This document shows, piece by piece, positions 1 to 10,689 of a stretch of DNA of 64,000 nt. The translations under genes were made by a program, and so were the position numbers. Position 1 is the first letter of the stretch; each line of letters opens with the position of its first letter. Source of the DNA: Branchipolynoe longqiensis (lineage: Eukaryota; Annelida; Polychaeta; Phyllodocida; Polynoidae); assembly GCA_030323885.1 (NCBI GenBank), contig CM059196.1, forward strand, positions 41,199,798 through 41,263,797, in the 5' to 3' direction. The notes under the pieces are model-generated. The model saw only the letters and a program-made list of their open reading frames with translations. It ran no database searches and was not told where the DNA came from.

Positions 1-567
1 CCATCCGAGAGCTGCAATGAATCAGTGTCATGTGGTGATCTGAGTGGGGAATGAGAATGGCATGAGTGAGGTGTGACATATGAGCAAGGCGAGGTGAGGT
101 GATGTCAACTAGCGGGTAGCAGTAGTTGAGTAATTATGTAATACATTATAGAATAAGATTTTATGGTTAATTAATTAATAAATCGTTCATTATTGTAATG
201 GAATTAATTGATGATTATTGTTACTGGTTTTGATTTTCTTCGCGGTGCGGGTGGGTGGGTAACAGTGAGGAGTGGTCAGTCTGGATGGGTGATGCGGAGT
301 GACCAGCGTAGAGGTGAGAGTGGGGCTTGTGAGCTGTGTGGGCTGTGATTGGCCGGGGAACCATGAGTGATGATGGGGGGGGGGGGAGCGAGTGATGAGG
401 GAGGGTGCGTCGGAGTGCGTGGCAGGGTGTGTGTGTGTGTCCCCCCCCCCCCGCCCCACCGCATGGCGATGGAGGGAAAAGGGGGGGAGGGGGGGGGGGG
501 GGGGGGGGCTCGCAGCGCCGCGTGCCCCGCAATGACCCCGAATGAGCACTCGCTCATTCATCACCAT
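1..567. other. Non-coding, GC-skewed low-complexity region
   Basis: No gene seen. The stretch has G and C homopolymer runs near 374-390, 440-452 and 481-508. Open frames here read as proline, histidine or glycine runs only because of those tracts. No repeat family was recognised. Confidence 0.6.
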
Positions 568-765
568 ATCAGGATAGGTACCGACTTGCAACAGTGCGTA
601 CTCATGGCGATTTCATAGACCAAGCCGCAGCACCATGACATGATATCCCACTCAATCACATTATCCTGACACTGAGCCAACCAGTCCTTGCCCTATCCTA
701 ATAGTAATACTGCCGAGAGCCTGGCTACGAAGCGACAAGTATCAATTTCTCAGTAATTGAAAACC
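568..765 (-). repeat. SINE-A fragment, reverse orientation
   Basis: Truncated copy of the commonest SINE in the window (called SINE-A here). It matches the body found at 5656-5986 and 59207-59542, including the reverse complements of the blocks around 'ggctcagtgtcaggataatg' and 'gatacttgtcgcttcctagc'. The tRNA-like head and the extreme tail are missing. Confidence 0.75.
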
Positions 766-812
766 TAGGTGTCAGGTACCCGTTTCAAATCACTCCTCCA
801 CACTAACTTTAA

Positions 813-1394
813 ATATATATAGATGCAAATAGCGGGTACTGCCAAATACAATTAGATGAAAACAGTTCTAAATTATGCACTTTCAATACCCCATGGGGCA
901 GGTTCCGATATACGCATCTACCATTTGGGATAAAAACTGCAGGGGACATATTCATACAAGAAATGAATGAAATATTGCTAAATCTACCAGGGGTCCATTT
1001 AATATCAGATGATATTTTAATACACTGCAGAACAATCCAAGAACACAATGAATGCTTAGAAGCAGTTTTACAACGTGCCAGGGAAGTACACCTAAAATTA
1101 AACCCTTGTAAAACAAAAATATGCCGGACAAGTGTAAACTATGTAGGCCATTTAATCACATCGAATGGTCTAAAACCAAATGCGGACAGAGTCAAAGCAA
1201 TTCTAGAAATGCCAAGTCCCACAGATAAAGCAGCAGTGACGCATTTCTTAGGCATGATCAGATATGTCAGTAAGTTCATACCAAACATGGCCCAAATTGC
1301 AAAACTATTGAGAACTGTCATTCAAAAAAATATAGCATGGCACTGGGAAGAGGCTCAAATCAGTGCATTTCAGGAATTAAAAGAACTGATTTAA
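813..1394 (+). pseudogene. Ty3/gypsy-type reverse transcriptase fragment
   Basis: An open frame without a proper start runs from 813 to the stop at 1392-1394. It begins in the reverse transcriptase palm with DANSGYCQIQLDENSSKL, then TPWGRFRYTHLPFGI, then LISDDIL, which is the YxDD catalytic box of LTR retrotransposons with Ser in place of the usual first-box residues. Downstream, NYVGHLI and FLGMIRYVSKFIPN match the thumb of Ty3/gypsy polymerases. Protease, RNase H and integrase are absent, and a TA repeat follows the stop at once. What is seen is a 5' and 3' truncated pol relic; loss of activity is inferred from the truncation. The class (gypsy rather than copia or BEL) is judged from the F(R/L)GM..Y...FIPN block. 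Confidence 0.9.
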
Positions 1395-1404
1395 TATAAC
1401 TGGC

Positions 1405-1405
<1 letters not shown>

Positions 1406-1446
<41 letters not shown>
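1406..1446. repeat. (TA)n microsatellite
   Basis: About twenty uninterrupted TA dinucleotides directly after the gypsy fragment. Confidence 0.95.
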
Positions 1447-1448
<2 letters not shown>

Positions 1449-1534
1449 CACAGTAATCTCGATATCCATTCTAACAGGTAACTAATTGATAGAGAGAAGT
1501 AATTCCTTTTCAGTTCTCATATGTATTTATTGTA

Positions 1535-1695
1535 GTACTCGGCACTGCCCTCAGAGGCAAGCATCCACATGTAGTTGTGGCGAGCTGGATTGTATCGGGG
1601 TGTATGGATAGTTTAATGGTTAAGATCTTCACCTCAAAATGGCAGGAATGTGGGTTCGAGTATCGCTCTCGATAGAATATCATTTTATTTCCAAA
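1535..1695 (+). repeat. SINE-B, diverged copy
   Basis: tRNA-like SINE (SINE-B here). The 'ctcagaggcaag' block is followed by 'tggatagtttaatggttaag' (A-box like) and 'gtgggttcgagtatc' (B-box like), then 'atttcc'. It aligns with the better copy at 2551-2712. Confidence 0.65.
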
Positions 1696-1874
1696 ACCAT
1701 CAATTACACCGGTGCGGTTACCAGGATTCTGTATACGTCACGAGCTGGACGGGTGGTGAGCCAACATTATCTATGTATATATGTAAGTGCATTGCTTGCA
1801 GGTGTGTAGTCATAAGTATTAAATAATCTATTGATGTTACACATTTAAAAGACTTATAATTCCATGGGGATGAT

Positions 1875-2030
1875 TGTAGTAGTCTGCATTGGCTTCACAT
1901 CTAAGAAGCCACAAATACAAGTGAGAGTCGATAGTTTGATTGTATCAGGGAGCCTAGGTAAACTAACAGTTACGATGCTCACCCCACAATGGTTAAAACA
2001 TTGGTTCAAGTCCCAACCTAGGCAGAATGT
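1875..2030 (+). repeat. SINE-B, diverged copy
   Basis: Same order of blocks as 2551-2712, including 'tatcagggagcctaggt' and a B-box-like 'tggttcaagtcccaacctag'. The A-box region is more decayed. Confidence 0.65.
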
Positions 2031-2126
2031 TCCTTCGCTTGCAACACTCCTACCTCCCACGACATTAGTAACATCACTAGTAATGTCCACAACCGTGAGT
2101 CAAGAGAGGGTCCTTCTCTCTCAAAC

Positions 2127-2482
2127 TTAAAGCTGCATAGTCCGATGAAATATCAAATTTTCAAAACCAAACCAATTATCTATATTTGATCTTACATATC
2201 TAACTTTGGTACTGATGCACTTATTAAGCATTTGTTTCTGCATAGAAGGCAATACTGAGTCAATTTAATAGAACCTGTTACTGCAGAAGTCTATGGCATC
2301 AGAGCTTTGGCAAGTTTGCCAAAACTAATTTTCCATGGTTGCACTCAAAATATCTAAAAAGTTTACCATATAAAAATAAAAGTAATTTTGAACTAATGTA
2401 AAGTAGATACTAGTGATCGATCTAATATATTTTACTCGGTAAAAATACAGATATTCAAAACCATCGGACTATGCAACTTTAA
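2127..2482. mobile_element. MITE family 1 (TIR GCATAGTCCGATG)
   Basis: About 355 bp bounded by 'taaagctgcatagtccgatg' and the inverted 'catcggactatgcaacttta'. No coding capacity. Close copies lie at 9218-9571 and 41849-42205. Such short TIR elements move with a transposase supplied elsewhere; the superfamily is not determined. Confidence 0.9.
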
Positions 2483-2550
2483 TTCTTCTACAATAAATAT
2501 CATAATACAAATGGTCTTTCCACCAGAAACTCTGGAAATAATAATAATGT

Positions 2551-2712
2551 AGTGGGCTGCACTGACCTCTCAGGCAAGTAACCACATAGACAGGTAGGCG
2601 TGGGGAGTGTGTTGATATCAGGGAGCCTAGGTGGTGTAATGGTTAGCACACTGGCCCGGAGTGCAAAGAGATGTGGGTTCGAGTCCCACTCTAGGCGCAA
2701 TATTTCCCATTT
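2551..2712 (+). repeat. SINE-B copy with clear Pol III boxes
   Basis: Best SINE-B copy. It has a tRNA-like portion 'ggtgtaatggttagcacact' (A box) and 'gggttcgagtccca' (B box) closing on 'ctaggcgc', followed by 'aatatttccca'. The acceptor arms 'gcctag' and 'ctaggc' pair as in a tRNA. Upstream unique part from 2551 is shared with 27745-27912. It is not called a tRNA gene because the same flanks recur at several loci. Confidence 0.8.
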
Positions 2713-2719
2713 TCATCAC

Positions 2720-3283
2720 CCCCACGACAATAATAATAATAATACACCAAACATTAATCAGAAGCTGAAGTTTATATGAACTTTGCACAGGGAGGGTACT
2801 TTAATATGTAGAGAGATAGTTTCACTTCCTACAATCATCTTACCTTCTTGCTCCTGTCCAATTCCAAGACCACTCAACTTCCGGGCAATTTCGTCGACGT
2901 GCGATTTCCAAGACAACCACACCCCCTGTATTTAGCCGAGATCTGCACCTCAATATCAGAATGTTGCCGTTGTCACCACAATCAAACACCCCTTCATGGG
3001 GCTCAGGTTGCCGGGGTGGAAAGCCTGCTTGGTAACCACGCTAAAATACGCATAGTAAGCAGTCACGTGTCCTGCCTTTTAATGACCTTCATGATGCACT
3101 CTGATTGGTCAGTCTACTGCTGACCAACACCTATTTTCTAACCACCCACACACTCTGACCTCTGCTTGATTATGTTAAACAAGCACCAACTCAAACAAAA
3201 CCCTACATTAACCCCCTACTTCCCACACGCACACCTTGCCCCATTCTGTAGGGTGGGGGGGGGGAGGGGAGTGGGGGGGGGTT
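2720..3283. other. Intergenic, no gene recognised
   Basis: No gene, RNA gene or repeat family recognised. It ends in a G-rich tract (3250-3281) next to the LINE tail. Confidence 0.5.
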
Positions 3284-4152
3284 TGATTGATTGATTGGTG
3301 GTTGCTTTATGCCTTGTCGGCAGCAAAGGCTATATTCACGGCGAGAAATATTTGTTTTTTGTTCAAACCATCACTTTAGATGTAAAGACAGACAATCAAT
3401 TATGTGCCAATAGACACTCATTAAATTAGAAAGCTCACAATCATATATTTGTGGTCAAGGGAAACAAATTCCCATAGAAAAAGAAAAGTTTGATTAATAA
3501 TTGATAGAATCTATGTAATAAACTATATGAGGTGGTACAGTCCAGCTGCCCTCAAAAAGGCTAAAATGTTTTCCTGTTTTACCTTAGTAAAAAGGTCATG
3601 CATACTGTCTGTAGTGTAGAACTGTTGGCGCAGGGCCAACAAATCAGCGGGGACTGACACCCAATCCATTCAGGGGGAGGTTCCCCCTTGAGCAGAAAAG
3701 CATGTCTAAGCCATGAGTGGCCAATACAGCAGCGGCTAAGGACCACTTGGTTCCGCCGACCTCCCGCATGAGTCTGTTGTGGCTTTCCCACAGATGGTTC
3801 AATTTCTTTAAGTTTATTAATGTTTTCATCCCACTCAAGTTGCCATTTGGATTTTATGTGGGTGGCTGGCTATTAGTGGTTTCAGATCAGAGTGAGGGAT
3901 CAGACACGGTTCAAGATCACAGTTCAGGGCCTTCTTCGCAGCCCGATCAGCTCGTTCGTTTCATTGTATGCCGGCATGGCCAGGCACCCAGCACAGGTGG
4001 ATGTCATACCCATCCATTGTCAGTTGGTTCATTTTATAAATGACCGTTGCTAGAATAGGGTGATTCGTGTTAGGTCCAGCAACAGCCAGGAGGCAAGAGA
4101 ACGAATCACTGTATATAACATAGTTAGTATGGTTGGATACCTGGATACACTC
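3284..4152 (-). pseudogene. LINE 3' end with RNase H remnant (reverse)
   Basis: 5'-truncated copy of the LINE at 16930-18340. Read on the minus strand it starts inside the RNase H domain (IQVSNHTNYVIYSDSF), continues with HLCWVPGHAGIQ, the block around the last catalytic Asp, and then the cysteine-rich C-terminus. Frameshifts break it near 4020 and 3840. The 3' end is the (ATTGATTG) run at 3284-3296, matching the (CAAT)n tail of the plus copy. Activity is excluded by truncation. Confidence 0.85.
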
Positions 4153-4610
4153 CGGGGAGGGGGGGGGGGGGAGGCGCACTATTCTGCTCTGCCAATCACA
4201 TGCTCCTCATTCCTCCCCCTCCTTCCCATTTGTTCTCCGCTATCCCGGTTGTCAATCTCCTCTCCCGCTGACACACTCTCTCTCCACCACCTGGTAAACT
4301 TGTCACCGTACCACCGGACTGACCATTGCCATTATTTCCCATCCACCCACTCACCCACACCTCCGATTCACTCACAAGTCACATAGATCGAACATTTAAA
4401 AAACGGAAAAAAATATATGAAATTGAAGAAGAAAAAAAAAGAAAAAAAGAATTGACGTTTGATTGGTTAATGCCACCCGTGCAATCCGCAAGTTACTCCA
4501 CTGTTTTACCTCTACTATTCCATGTCATTTGTATCATTTTGTCATTTGTATCACCCCCATCCACCATTCATTACACTTGACAGCGCTCACGTCGGCCTAC
4601 ATGACAACCA
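4153..4610. other. Pyrimidine-rich intergenic stretch
   Basis: A G run at 4155-4171 is followed by CT-rich sequence with scattered CACTC and TCC words and an A-rich patch at 4398-4450. No gene seen. Confidence 0.5.
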
Positions 4611-4611
4611 G

Positions 4612-4952
4612 AAGGGATGGCCGAATGAGTTGAACGTCCGTCTCCCGTTTTGGTAAATCGTGGGATTCGAACCCATTGGTTCGAACCTTGGTCGAGTCAA
4701 ACCAATGACTTAAACATTTATACTTTTCACTTCCTACCCAGGCACTTGGCATTATTAGGATAGGGCAAGGGCTGGTTGGCTCAGTGTCAGGATAATGTGA
4801 CTGAGTGGGATATCAGGTCATGGTGCTGGCAGCCTGGTCTCCCAGTCGGGAAGCACTATAAAGTCACCATGAGTGCCCCCCCTGTCACAAGTCGGTACCC
4901 CTCCTGATATGACCTTAGATGTTGCCAGGATGTAAAACTCCAACAACCAACC
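4612..4952 (+). repeat. SINE-A, nearly full length
   Basis: Starts with the tRNA-like head 'gggatggccgaatgagttga' and a B-box-like 'gggattcgaaccc'. The shared body follows ('ggctggttggctcagtgtca', 'gtgactgagtgggatatcag') and then the 3' tail 'gaccttagatgttgccagg' plus 'caacaaccaacc'. The copy carries extra sequence between head and body (4663-4685). Confidence 0.85.
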
Positions 4953-5185
4953 AGTCCTTCCTGAGGGACAAGCGGGACTCGGAATACCCGTCTTGCCCAC
5001 AATTGAAAATTCTCCTCCTCTCGCGACAAATAAACAAAGAATCGGTGATCAGTATAACCAGAGACACACCCTCGTGATGTGTAATGGTGGCTGTACCATT
5101 ATTAATGGGGTTTGTGCTTTCCGAAAAGGCCGGGAGTGTGTAATTATTCAATTAGTACATTTGTTTTGCTTATTCTCCCCCCTGA

Positions 5186-5648
5186 GCCGTTACCAACATT
5201 TGTTCTTGCCACTGCCATCAGAGGCAGAGGGAGTGTTTGTAGGTGGAAATCTTTTGTTGGACCTTTTCCACAGAGCGTTCTGTACAGTGAGGTATTTCCA
5301 ACGTCACTTCTTGTCACTGCCATCAGAGGGCGGGTTTGTGGTGGAAATCCTTTATAAAAAAACCTTTTCTACAGAGAATGTTCCACAGTATGCTGCTAAA
5401 GGCAAATTAGTAATGGTTATTGATATCAGAGTGTAGGTTGGTGGTGAAAATCTTTAATAAGACTTTGTCCACAGAACATCTTGCATGGTGAGCTGCTGCT
5501 ACACACATTAGTTCTTGGCACCGGCACCAGAGGGCAGGTTGCTGGTAGAAATACTAATTCGGTCCTTTTCTACAGAGCATGCTGCACTGTGAGCTGCTAC
5601 CCGCAAACATTAGTTCTTGACGCTGCCACCAGAGGGCAGGTTGCTCTA
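5186..5648 (+). repeat. ~101-bp minisatellite, about five units
   Basis: Degenerate tandem repeat whose units each hold 'gccatcagagggcagg', 'ggaaatcc', 'ccttttccacagagc' and 'agtgagctgctacc'. The anchor 'tcagaggg' recurs near 5216, 5321, 5425, 5525 and 5627, a period of about 101 bp. Related arrays lie at 16281-16600 and 52110-53010. It resumes at 5998 after a SINE insertion. Confidence 0.85.
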
Positions 5649-5655
5649 TGTTAGT

Positions 5656-5986
5656 TTGTTTGTTGTTGTTTTAAGTCCTAGCAACATCTAAGGTCATATC
5701 AGGACGGGTACCAACTTGTGACAGTGCGCACTCATGGCGACTTTATAGTGCTCTCCCACTGGGAAACCAGGCCACTGGCACGATGACCTGATACCCCACT
5801 CAGTCACAGTATCCTGACACTGAGCACACCAGTCCTTGCCCTGTCCTAATAATGCTGAGTGCCTGGCTAGGAAGTGACAAGTATCAATTTTAAAGTCATT
5901 GGTTTGACTCGACCAGGGTTCGAACCAACGATCTACCAGCACGGGAGACGGACGCTCTAACTCATTCGGCCATCCCGTCTGGTTGT
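5656..5986 (-). repeat. SINE-A, full length with target duplication
   Basis: Complete reverse copy, from the 3' tail 'ttgttgttttaagtcctagc' to the tRNA-like head 'catcccgtctggttg'. It is flanked by the 11-bp direct repeat 'tctatgttagt' (5645-5655 and 5987-5997), as expected for LINE-driven target-primed insertion. It splits the ~101-bp minisatellite, which resumes right after it. Confidence 0.9.
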
Positions 5987-5997
5987 TCTATGTTAGT

Positions 5998-6100
5998 CAT
6001 TTCCCACAGAGTACGCTGTCCAGCTAGCCGTTACCGACAACATTAGTTCTGCTTTATCAGTCAGAGTGTGGGTTGGTGTTTGAAGTCGCCTATTTGAATT
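5998..6100 (+). repeat. ~101-bp minisatellite, continuation
   Basis: Carries on the array of 5186-5648 with 'catttcccacagagtacgct' and 'gttaccgacaacattagttc'. Confidence 0.75.
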
Positions 6101-7116
6101 CATGTTCTCCCTACTGGACTGAATGGACGAGTAAGCTGGTAAGTAGAGCGCTAGTTTCCGGTGCAGGGGGTCGTGCGTTCGAAAACAATATCATGTTGCT
6201 ACCTTCCTTGCCACTGTGCATTTCAATAGCAATACAACGGCTGGTTGACTAAATGTTGGGACAATATAAGCAAGTAGAGGTCCTTCATAATTGTCACAAG
6301 CGTACAGACTGTGTGTTGGGGTGGTGGGCTTAAAGTCGACGGCTATACCTCACCCAGATACAAACGAATCCAGCATCAAAAGCTCTCCAAACATACCTTT
6401 GCTTAGTTTGTTCAGTTCATGCCACTGATTATGTGGGAGGAGAGTTGAGGTCTGTGATGCATGAATGACATCATAGGTGGGATTCCCTCATCACATGACC
6501 TAGAGGGGTTCCCCAAACACAGGGGAAGCCATGGCAACCACCAAGATGGCAGCCACAGAAAGCTCTCAATTCAACATTTAAAGTCTATTAAAAATCTACA
6601 TGATTTAATCCATTATTCACACAAAAAGTAGCTGCTTATGATAAATATACATTTGATCTTTATATTTATCATTTTAGATTGCAATTTCTAACATATTTTC
6701 TCTATATGGTTGTCTAAAAGTGTCAGTGCTGCTGGACTAAATAAAACACAACAGAAGCAACCAATGTTAGCACTCCCCCCCCCCCCCCCCCACACACATA
6801 TGTAGTTGCATAAACTGAAAACTGGCAAACGTATGTTTGGAGAGCATTTGTCGGAGTATGGGTAGTGTCTCAGCGACCTATATCTGGTCCCTTTAAGACC
6901 CACCGCATGCTTTCTAAAAATATAAAAGTCGGTCAAATTACTTTTAAATATCAGCACTTTTATTATCTAATTTGGTCGGGGATGGAGGGGGGGGGGGGCT
7001 TGCAAAAGTGTATGTTGTGTATGCTTGTGAAAATATTGATAATTGTGAAGGACCCTTCAGGTCATCATCTCATGCTACCAAGCAGCAGCGTATCCAAACA
7101 GGACAGCGCCGCTGTT
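6101..7116. other. Intergenic, no gene recognised
   Basis: AT-rich sequence with a C run at 6775-6791 and a G run at 6981-6998. No gene or clear repeat recognised. Confidence 0.5.
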
Positions 7117-7593
7117 GCGGATTCCGAGGGACACCAGTTTGCGAGGGACACATCGCTTCTGCACATGCCTCAAAATCGAACAGCATCATCACTAACCTTA
7201 TAAATTTAATATAATGTGTTTGGTAAAGATGTTTGCTATATGTGTACCGAACGATTTGTTTCTAGATGGTGTAATTTGAGAGATATTTGACTTCTTGTGT
7301 ATTTTCTGTATGAAGATTGCTCACGGCCATTGACAATGCCTTGAGTTTGACGGTATGCGCAGTGCAAAACGTTAGTTTTATTCAAAATTAATAGAATTCA
7401 AGAACCCTAACCTTATAAATTTAATATAGACTTTATGGTAAGGATGTTTTCTATATGTGTACCAAGCGATTTGTTTCTAGATGGTGTATTTTGGGAGATA
7501 TTTGACTTCTTCTGTATGAAGATTTGCTCACGGCTGTTAACAATGCATTTGAATGGAAGTGTCCCTGGCAAACTGGTGTCCCTCGGAATCCGC
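7117..7593. mobile_element. TIR element carrying two satellite units
   Basis: A 35-bp terminal inverted repeat (7117-7151 and 7559-7593, 34 of 35 bases matching, core 'attccgagggacaccagt') encloses two inverted units of the ~206-bp satellite found at 9790-10640, 24112-24705 and 37470-38330. No protein is encoded. The termini differ from those of the other satellite carriers, so the satellite sits in at least two kinds of element. Confidence 0.85.
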
Positions 7594-7605
7594 ATCACCG
7601 CCACA

Positions 7606-7686
7606 CCGTCATGAGTGCGCGCTATCACAAGTCAATGCTGTCCTGATGTGATCTCAGATGTTGCCAGGAAGTAAAACCCCCAAATT
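7606..7686 (+). repeat. SINE-A 3' tail fragment
   Basis: Short fragment with 'catgagtgcgcgctatcaca' and 'cagatgttgccagga', the 3' part of SINE-A. It starts 12 bp after the preceding TIR element. Confidence 0.75.
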
Positions 7687-7971
7687 GCTCACCCAATCAC
7701 TCCAGGCTAGTAATTCAACGCGGGACCTATAATTATCTGGGCTGTGATCCTCCATTAGTGGTTCACACCGACATCGGATCTGACTGATTTTTTTACAAAC
7801 ATCACACTGTCAAATACATTTATCTGTCTGGCACCGTTTGCGTGTTGGACTGACAGACACTCCAAGTCTGGAGGAGTCATACAAATGTCAACCCGATGCA
7901 AGCCAGATTCTAGCTGCAGTCTTTCTACGGCTCCACGATTCATCTCAGCCGATTTGCCTGCCGCTCTCCGA

Positions 7972-8415
7972 GGCCGTATTCGATTAATACGACCCGGGCG
8001 ACTCGGGTCACCCGAGTTGCTAGCATTTCAAATCGAACACCGCGGGTGGAGTTTAAAAATACACGTGCCGTGTGCAAAAAGGCCTGACACCCAATAACCC
8101 ACGTCCTGGCAGGGGCAGGGGTTGGCTATGAGCGATGACGTCACATTTGTGCATGCAGGATAACAGCGACCACTACCAGTCTTACATGATTAATGAAATG
8201 GAAATATAAGTAAATTATGCAATCACACAATATTTTAAATCCTATTTTGCTGTAGTTATATCGGTTATTAACACACACAAAGTTTTGGATTAAACTACCA
8301 TTTTTTTCACCCCGAGCGTGGAGAAGCGTATTCGATTATTCAACCCGAGTCTGTGGGATGTGCGCATGCGCCAAAAAGTGGCTCGGGTGACCCGAGTTGA
8401 TTAATCGATTACGCC
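7972..8415. mobile_element. MITE family 2 (CGGGTCACCCGAG)
   Basis: About 444 bp. Termini are 'ggccgtattcgattaat' and 'attaatcgattacgcc', with a second palindromic word 'ctcgggtcacccgag' just inside each end. It is repeated in inverted orientation at 50558-51008. A near-palindromic 'tgcgcatgcgc', similar to an NRF-1 site, lies at about 8360. No coding capacity. Confidence 0.85.
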
Positions 8416-8584
8416 CCGAGTTTATCATCTTGTTCCTCATGCCTAATACCTACTGGAGGCTAATATCAGCCTTCTGTTGGGTCAATCTGGGCGCTGTCAT
8501 CAGAATAGCTTCGACATCATATGGGACAGATGCTAATATAACCAAGGTAATTGGATGTATACATATGTAAATATATATGTATAC

Positions 8585-8906
8585 CAGGCGGGATGGCCAA
8601 ATAAGTTGTGCATCCATTATCCATTTGGTAGATCGTGGAGTTTGAACCCTGGTTGAGTCCAACCAATGACTTAAAAATGTATACTTGTCGCTTCCTAGCC
8701 AGGCGCTCTGCTTTACTGGGATAGGGCAAGGACTGGTTGGCTCAGTGTCAGGATAATGTGGCCAATGGGGAGCCTGGTCTCTCCCAGTTGGACAGCACTA
8801 TTATTAAGTTGCCATGAGTGTATACTGTCACAAGTCGCTATCCGTCCTGATATGACGTTAGATGTTACCAGGATGTAAAACTTCAACAACCAACCAACCA
8901 ACCAAC
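8585..8906 (+). repeat. SINE-A, full length
   Basis: Head 'gggatggccaaataagttg', body, 3' block 'gacgttagatgttaccagga' and a (CAAC)n tail to 8906. A (TATA/CATA)-rich stretch precedes it. Confidence 0.85.
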
Positions 8907-9217
8907 ATTCTACACGTCGACCCCAGTTGCAGTATTAATATTAAATCCGCCTAATCCGATATGAAAGCATCAACTATTCAAAACCAAAACACTTCTGTTA
9001 TGTTAATCCTCCATAGCCAGTGTAGATACTTAACGATTTACTACACTTTGGTGCTCCTGTGCTACTCTCGAAAGCACATATTCAAATTCAATGTCCAGCA
9101 TTTCGATGCGCACACCAGCATTTATTTTCGCGTGTTTCCACTTCAAATACCAACAAAATTAACCGTTTAAGGTAAAACTTACTTCAAATTAAAATTAACT
9201 GGATTATATTGATCAAC

Positions 9218-9571
9218 TTAAAGCTGCATAGTCCGATGAAATATCAAAATTTTAAAACCAAACCAATTATCTAGGTTTGATTTGACATATCTAATTTAGA
9301 TATTGATGCACTTATTAAGCCTTTGTTTCTGCGTAGAAGGCAATACTGAGTCAATTTAACAGAACCTGTTACTGCAGAAGTCTATGGTGTCAGAGTTTTG
9401 GCAAGCTTGTCAAAACTAATTTTCCATGTTTGAACTCAAAATATCTAAAAAGTTTATCATTTAAAATAAAAGTAACTTTGAACTAATATAAAGTAGATAG
9501 TAGTGATCCATCTAATATATTTATCTCAGAAAAAATGCAGAAATTCAAAACCATCGGACTATGCAACTATG
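9218..9571. mobile_element. MITE family 1 (TIR GCATAGTCCGATG)
   Basis: Full copy very similar to 2127-2482, with both termini present ('ttaaagctgcatagtccgat' and 'atcggactatgcaact'). Confidence 0.9.
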
Positions 9572-9705
9572 GTTAAATAAAATAATTTGCAGGAATGTAA
9601 AACACATCGGAGGGTGCACAGCCTGTTAATTTTACACTGCCGTTCATACTGCTTGCTGCCTGGCACTTCTTAGTATGACCTCGTAGAGCACTAGGGAGTA
9701 CTTCA

Positions 9706-10688
9706 ATTGACCAATTTCATGTGACGTCAGCACAGGTATCTAGGTCAGTGCTGGCTGCAGGATGACACACAATACTACAAACTCAATGGCTATGAGCAAT
9801 CTTCATAGAGAAAAGGTGAAATATCTCTAAAACCATACCACCTAGACACAAACCGCTTGAAACACATATAGAAAACATATTCAACGAATAGATTATATTA
9901 AATTTATATGGTTAGGGTTCTGGATTTCTATAAATTTTGAATAAAATCGACGTTTTGCACTACGCGTATCACCAAACTCAATGCATTGTCAATGGCAGTG
10001 AGCAATCTTCATACAGAAAAAGTTAAATATCTCTAAAACCACAACACCTAGAAACAAACTGATTGGAATACAGATAGAAAACATCTTTACCAAAACGATT
10101 ATATTAAATTGATACGGTTAGGGTTCTGGATTTCTATAAATTTTGAATAAAATCGACGTTTTGCACTGCGCGTACCGGCAAACTGCCTGCGAAGGGTAAA
10201 ATACGGCAATGCTATGTCTATGTGGAGCATTTATTTTTGTAAAATAAATTTAAAAGCTTTCATTGGATCGATTAAAAATATCTTAATGCGCGATTGAAGA
10301 GGAAGATCTGAAGTATTTAATGTAACCTAAGAGCAATTTATGCTGAAAGTATTAAAAACAGAGATAATAGTGAAAGTTGGGATATTCTGAGTGTCAGTGC
10401 CAGTGCATTGTCAATGGCCGTGAGCAATCTTCATACAGAAAAAGTAAAATATCTCTAAAACTACACCACTTAGAAACAAACTGCTTGGTACACATATAGA
10501 AAACATATTCAACAAATAGATTATATTACATTTATACGGTTAGGGTTGTGCATTTCTATTAATTTCTAATAAAATAAACGTTTTGCACTGCACATACTGG
10601 CAAACTCAGTGGCAGTGTGCATTCGTTCTGCAGCCGAGCTGCGTGCGCATACACAATGTTTACAAACATTGAAATAGGTCTATAGACT
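9706..10688. mobile_element. Satellite-carrying TIR element
   Basis: Left end 'gaccaatttcatgtgacgtc' and right end 'gaaataggtctatagac' are imperfect inverted repeats, clearer in the copy at 37376-38352. Inside are three units of a ~206-bp satellite (anchor 'gagcaatcttcata' near 9793, 9998 and 10422). Unrelated sequence (about 10176-10400) splits units two and three. Each unit contains 'ggttagggtt'. No coding capacity. Confidence 0.8.
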
Positions 10689-10689
10689 A

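Noticed and set aside
190..618. Overlapping open frames rich in Pro, His and Gly on both strands
   Set aside because: They arise from G and C homopolymers and CA/GT runs; no domain, no splice context, several frames open at once.
1139..1321. Antisense frame over the gypsy fragment
   Set aside because: Shadow of the reverse transcriptase frame, no similarity of its own.
2620..2700. Possible tRNA gene
   Set aside because: Pol III boxes are present but the same flanks recur at 1535, 1875 and 27745, so it is a SINE.
3961..4179. Independent RNase H gene
   Set aside because: It is a truncated LINE copy with frameshifts and the family 3' end.
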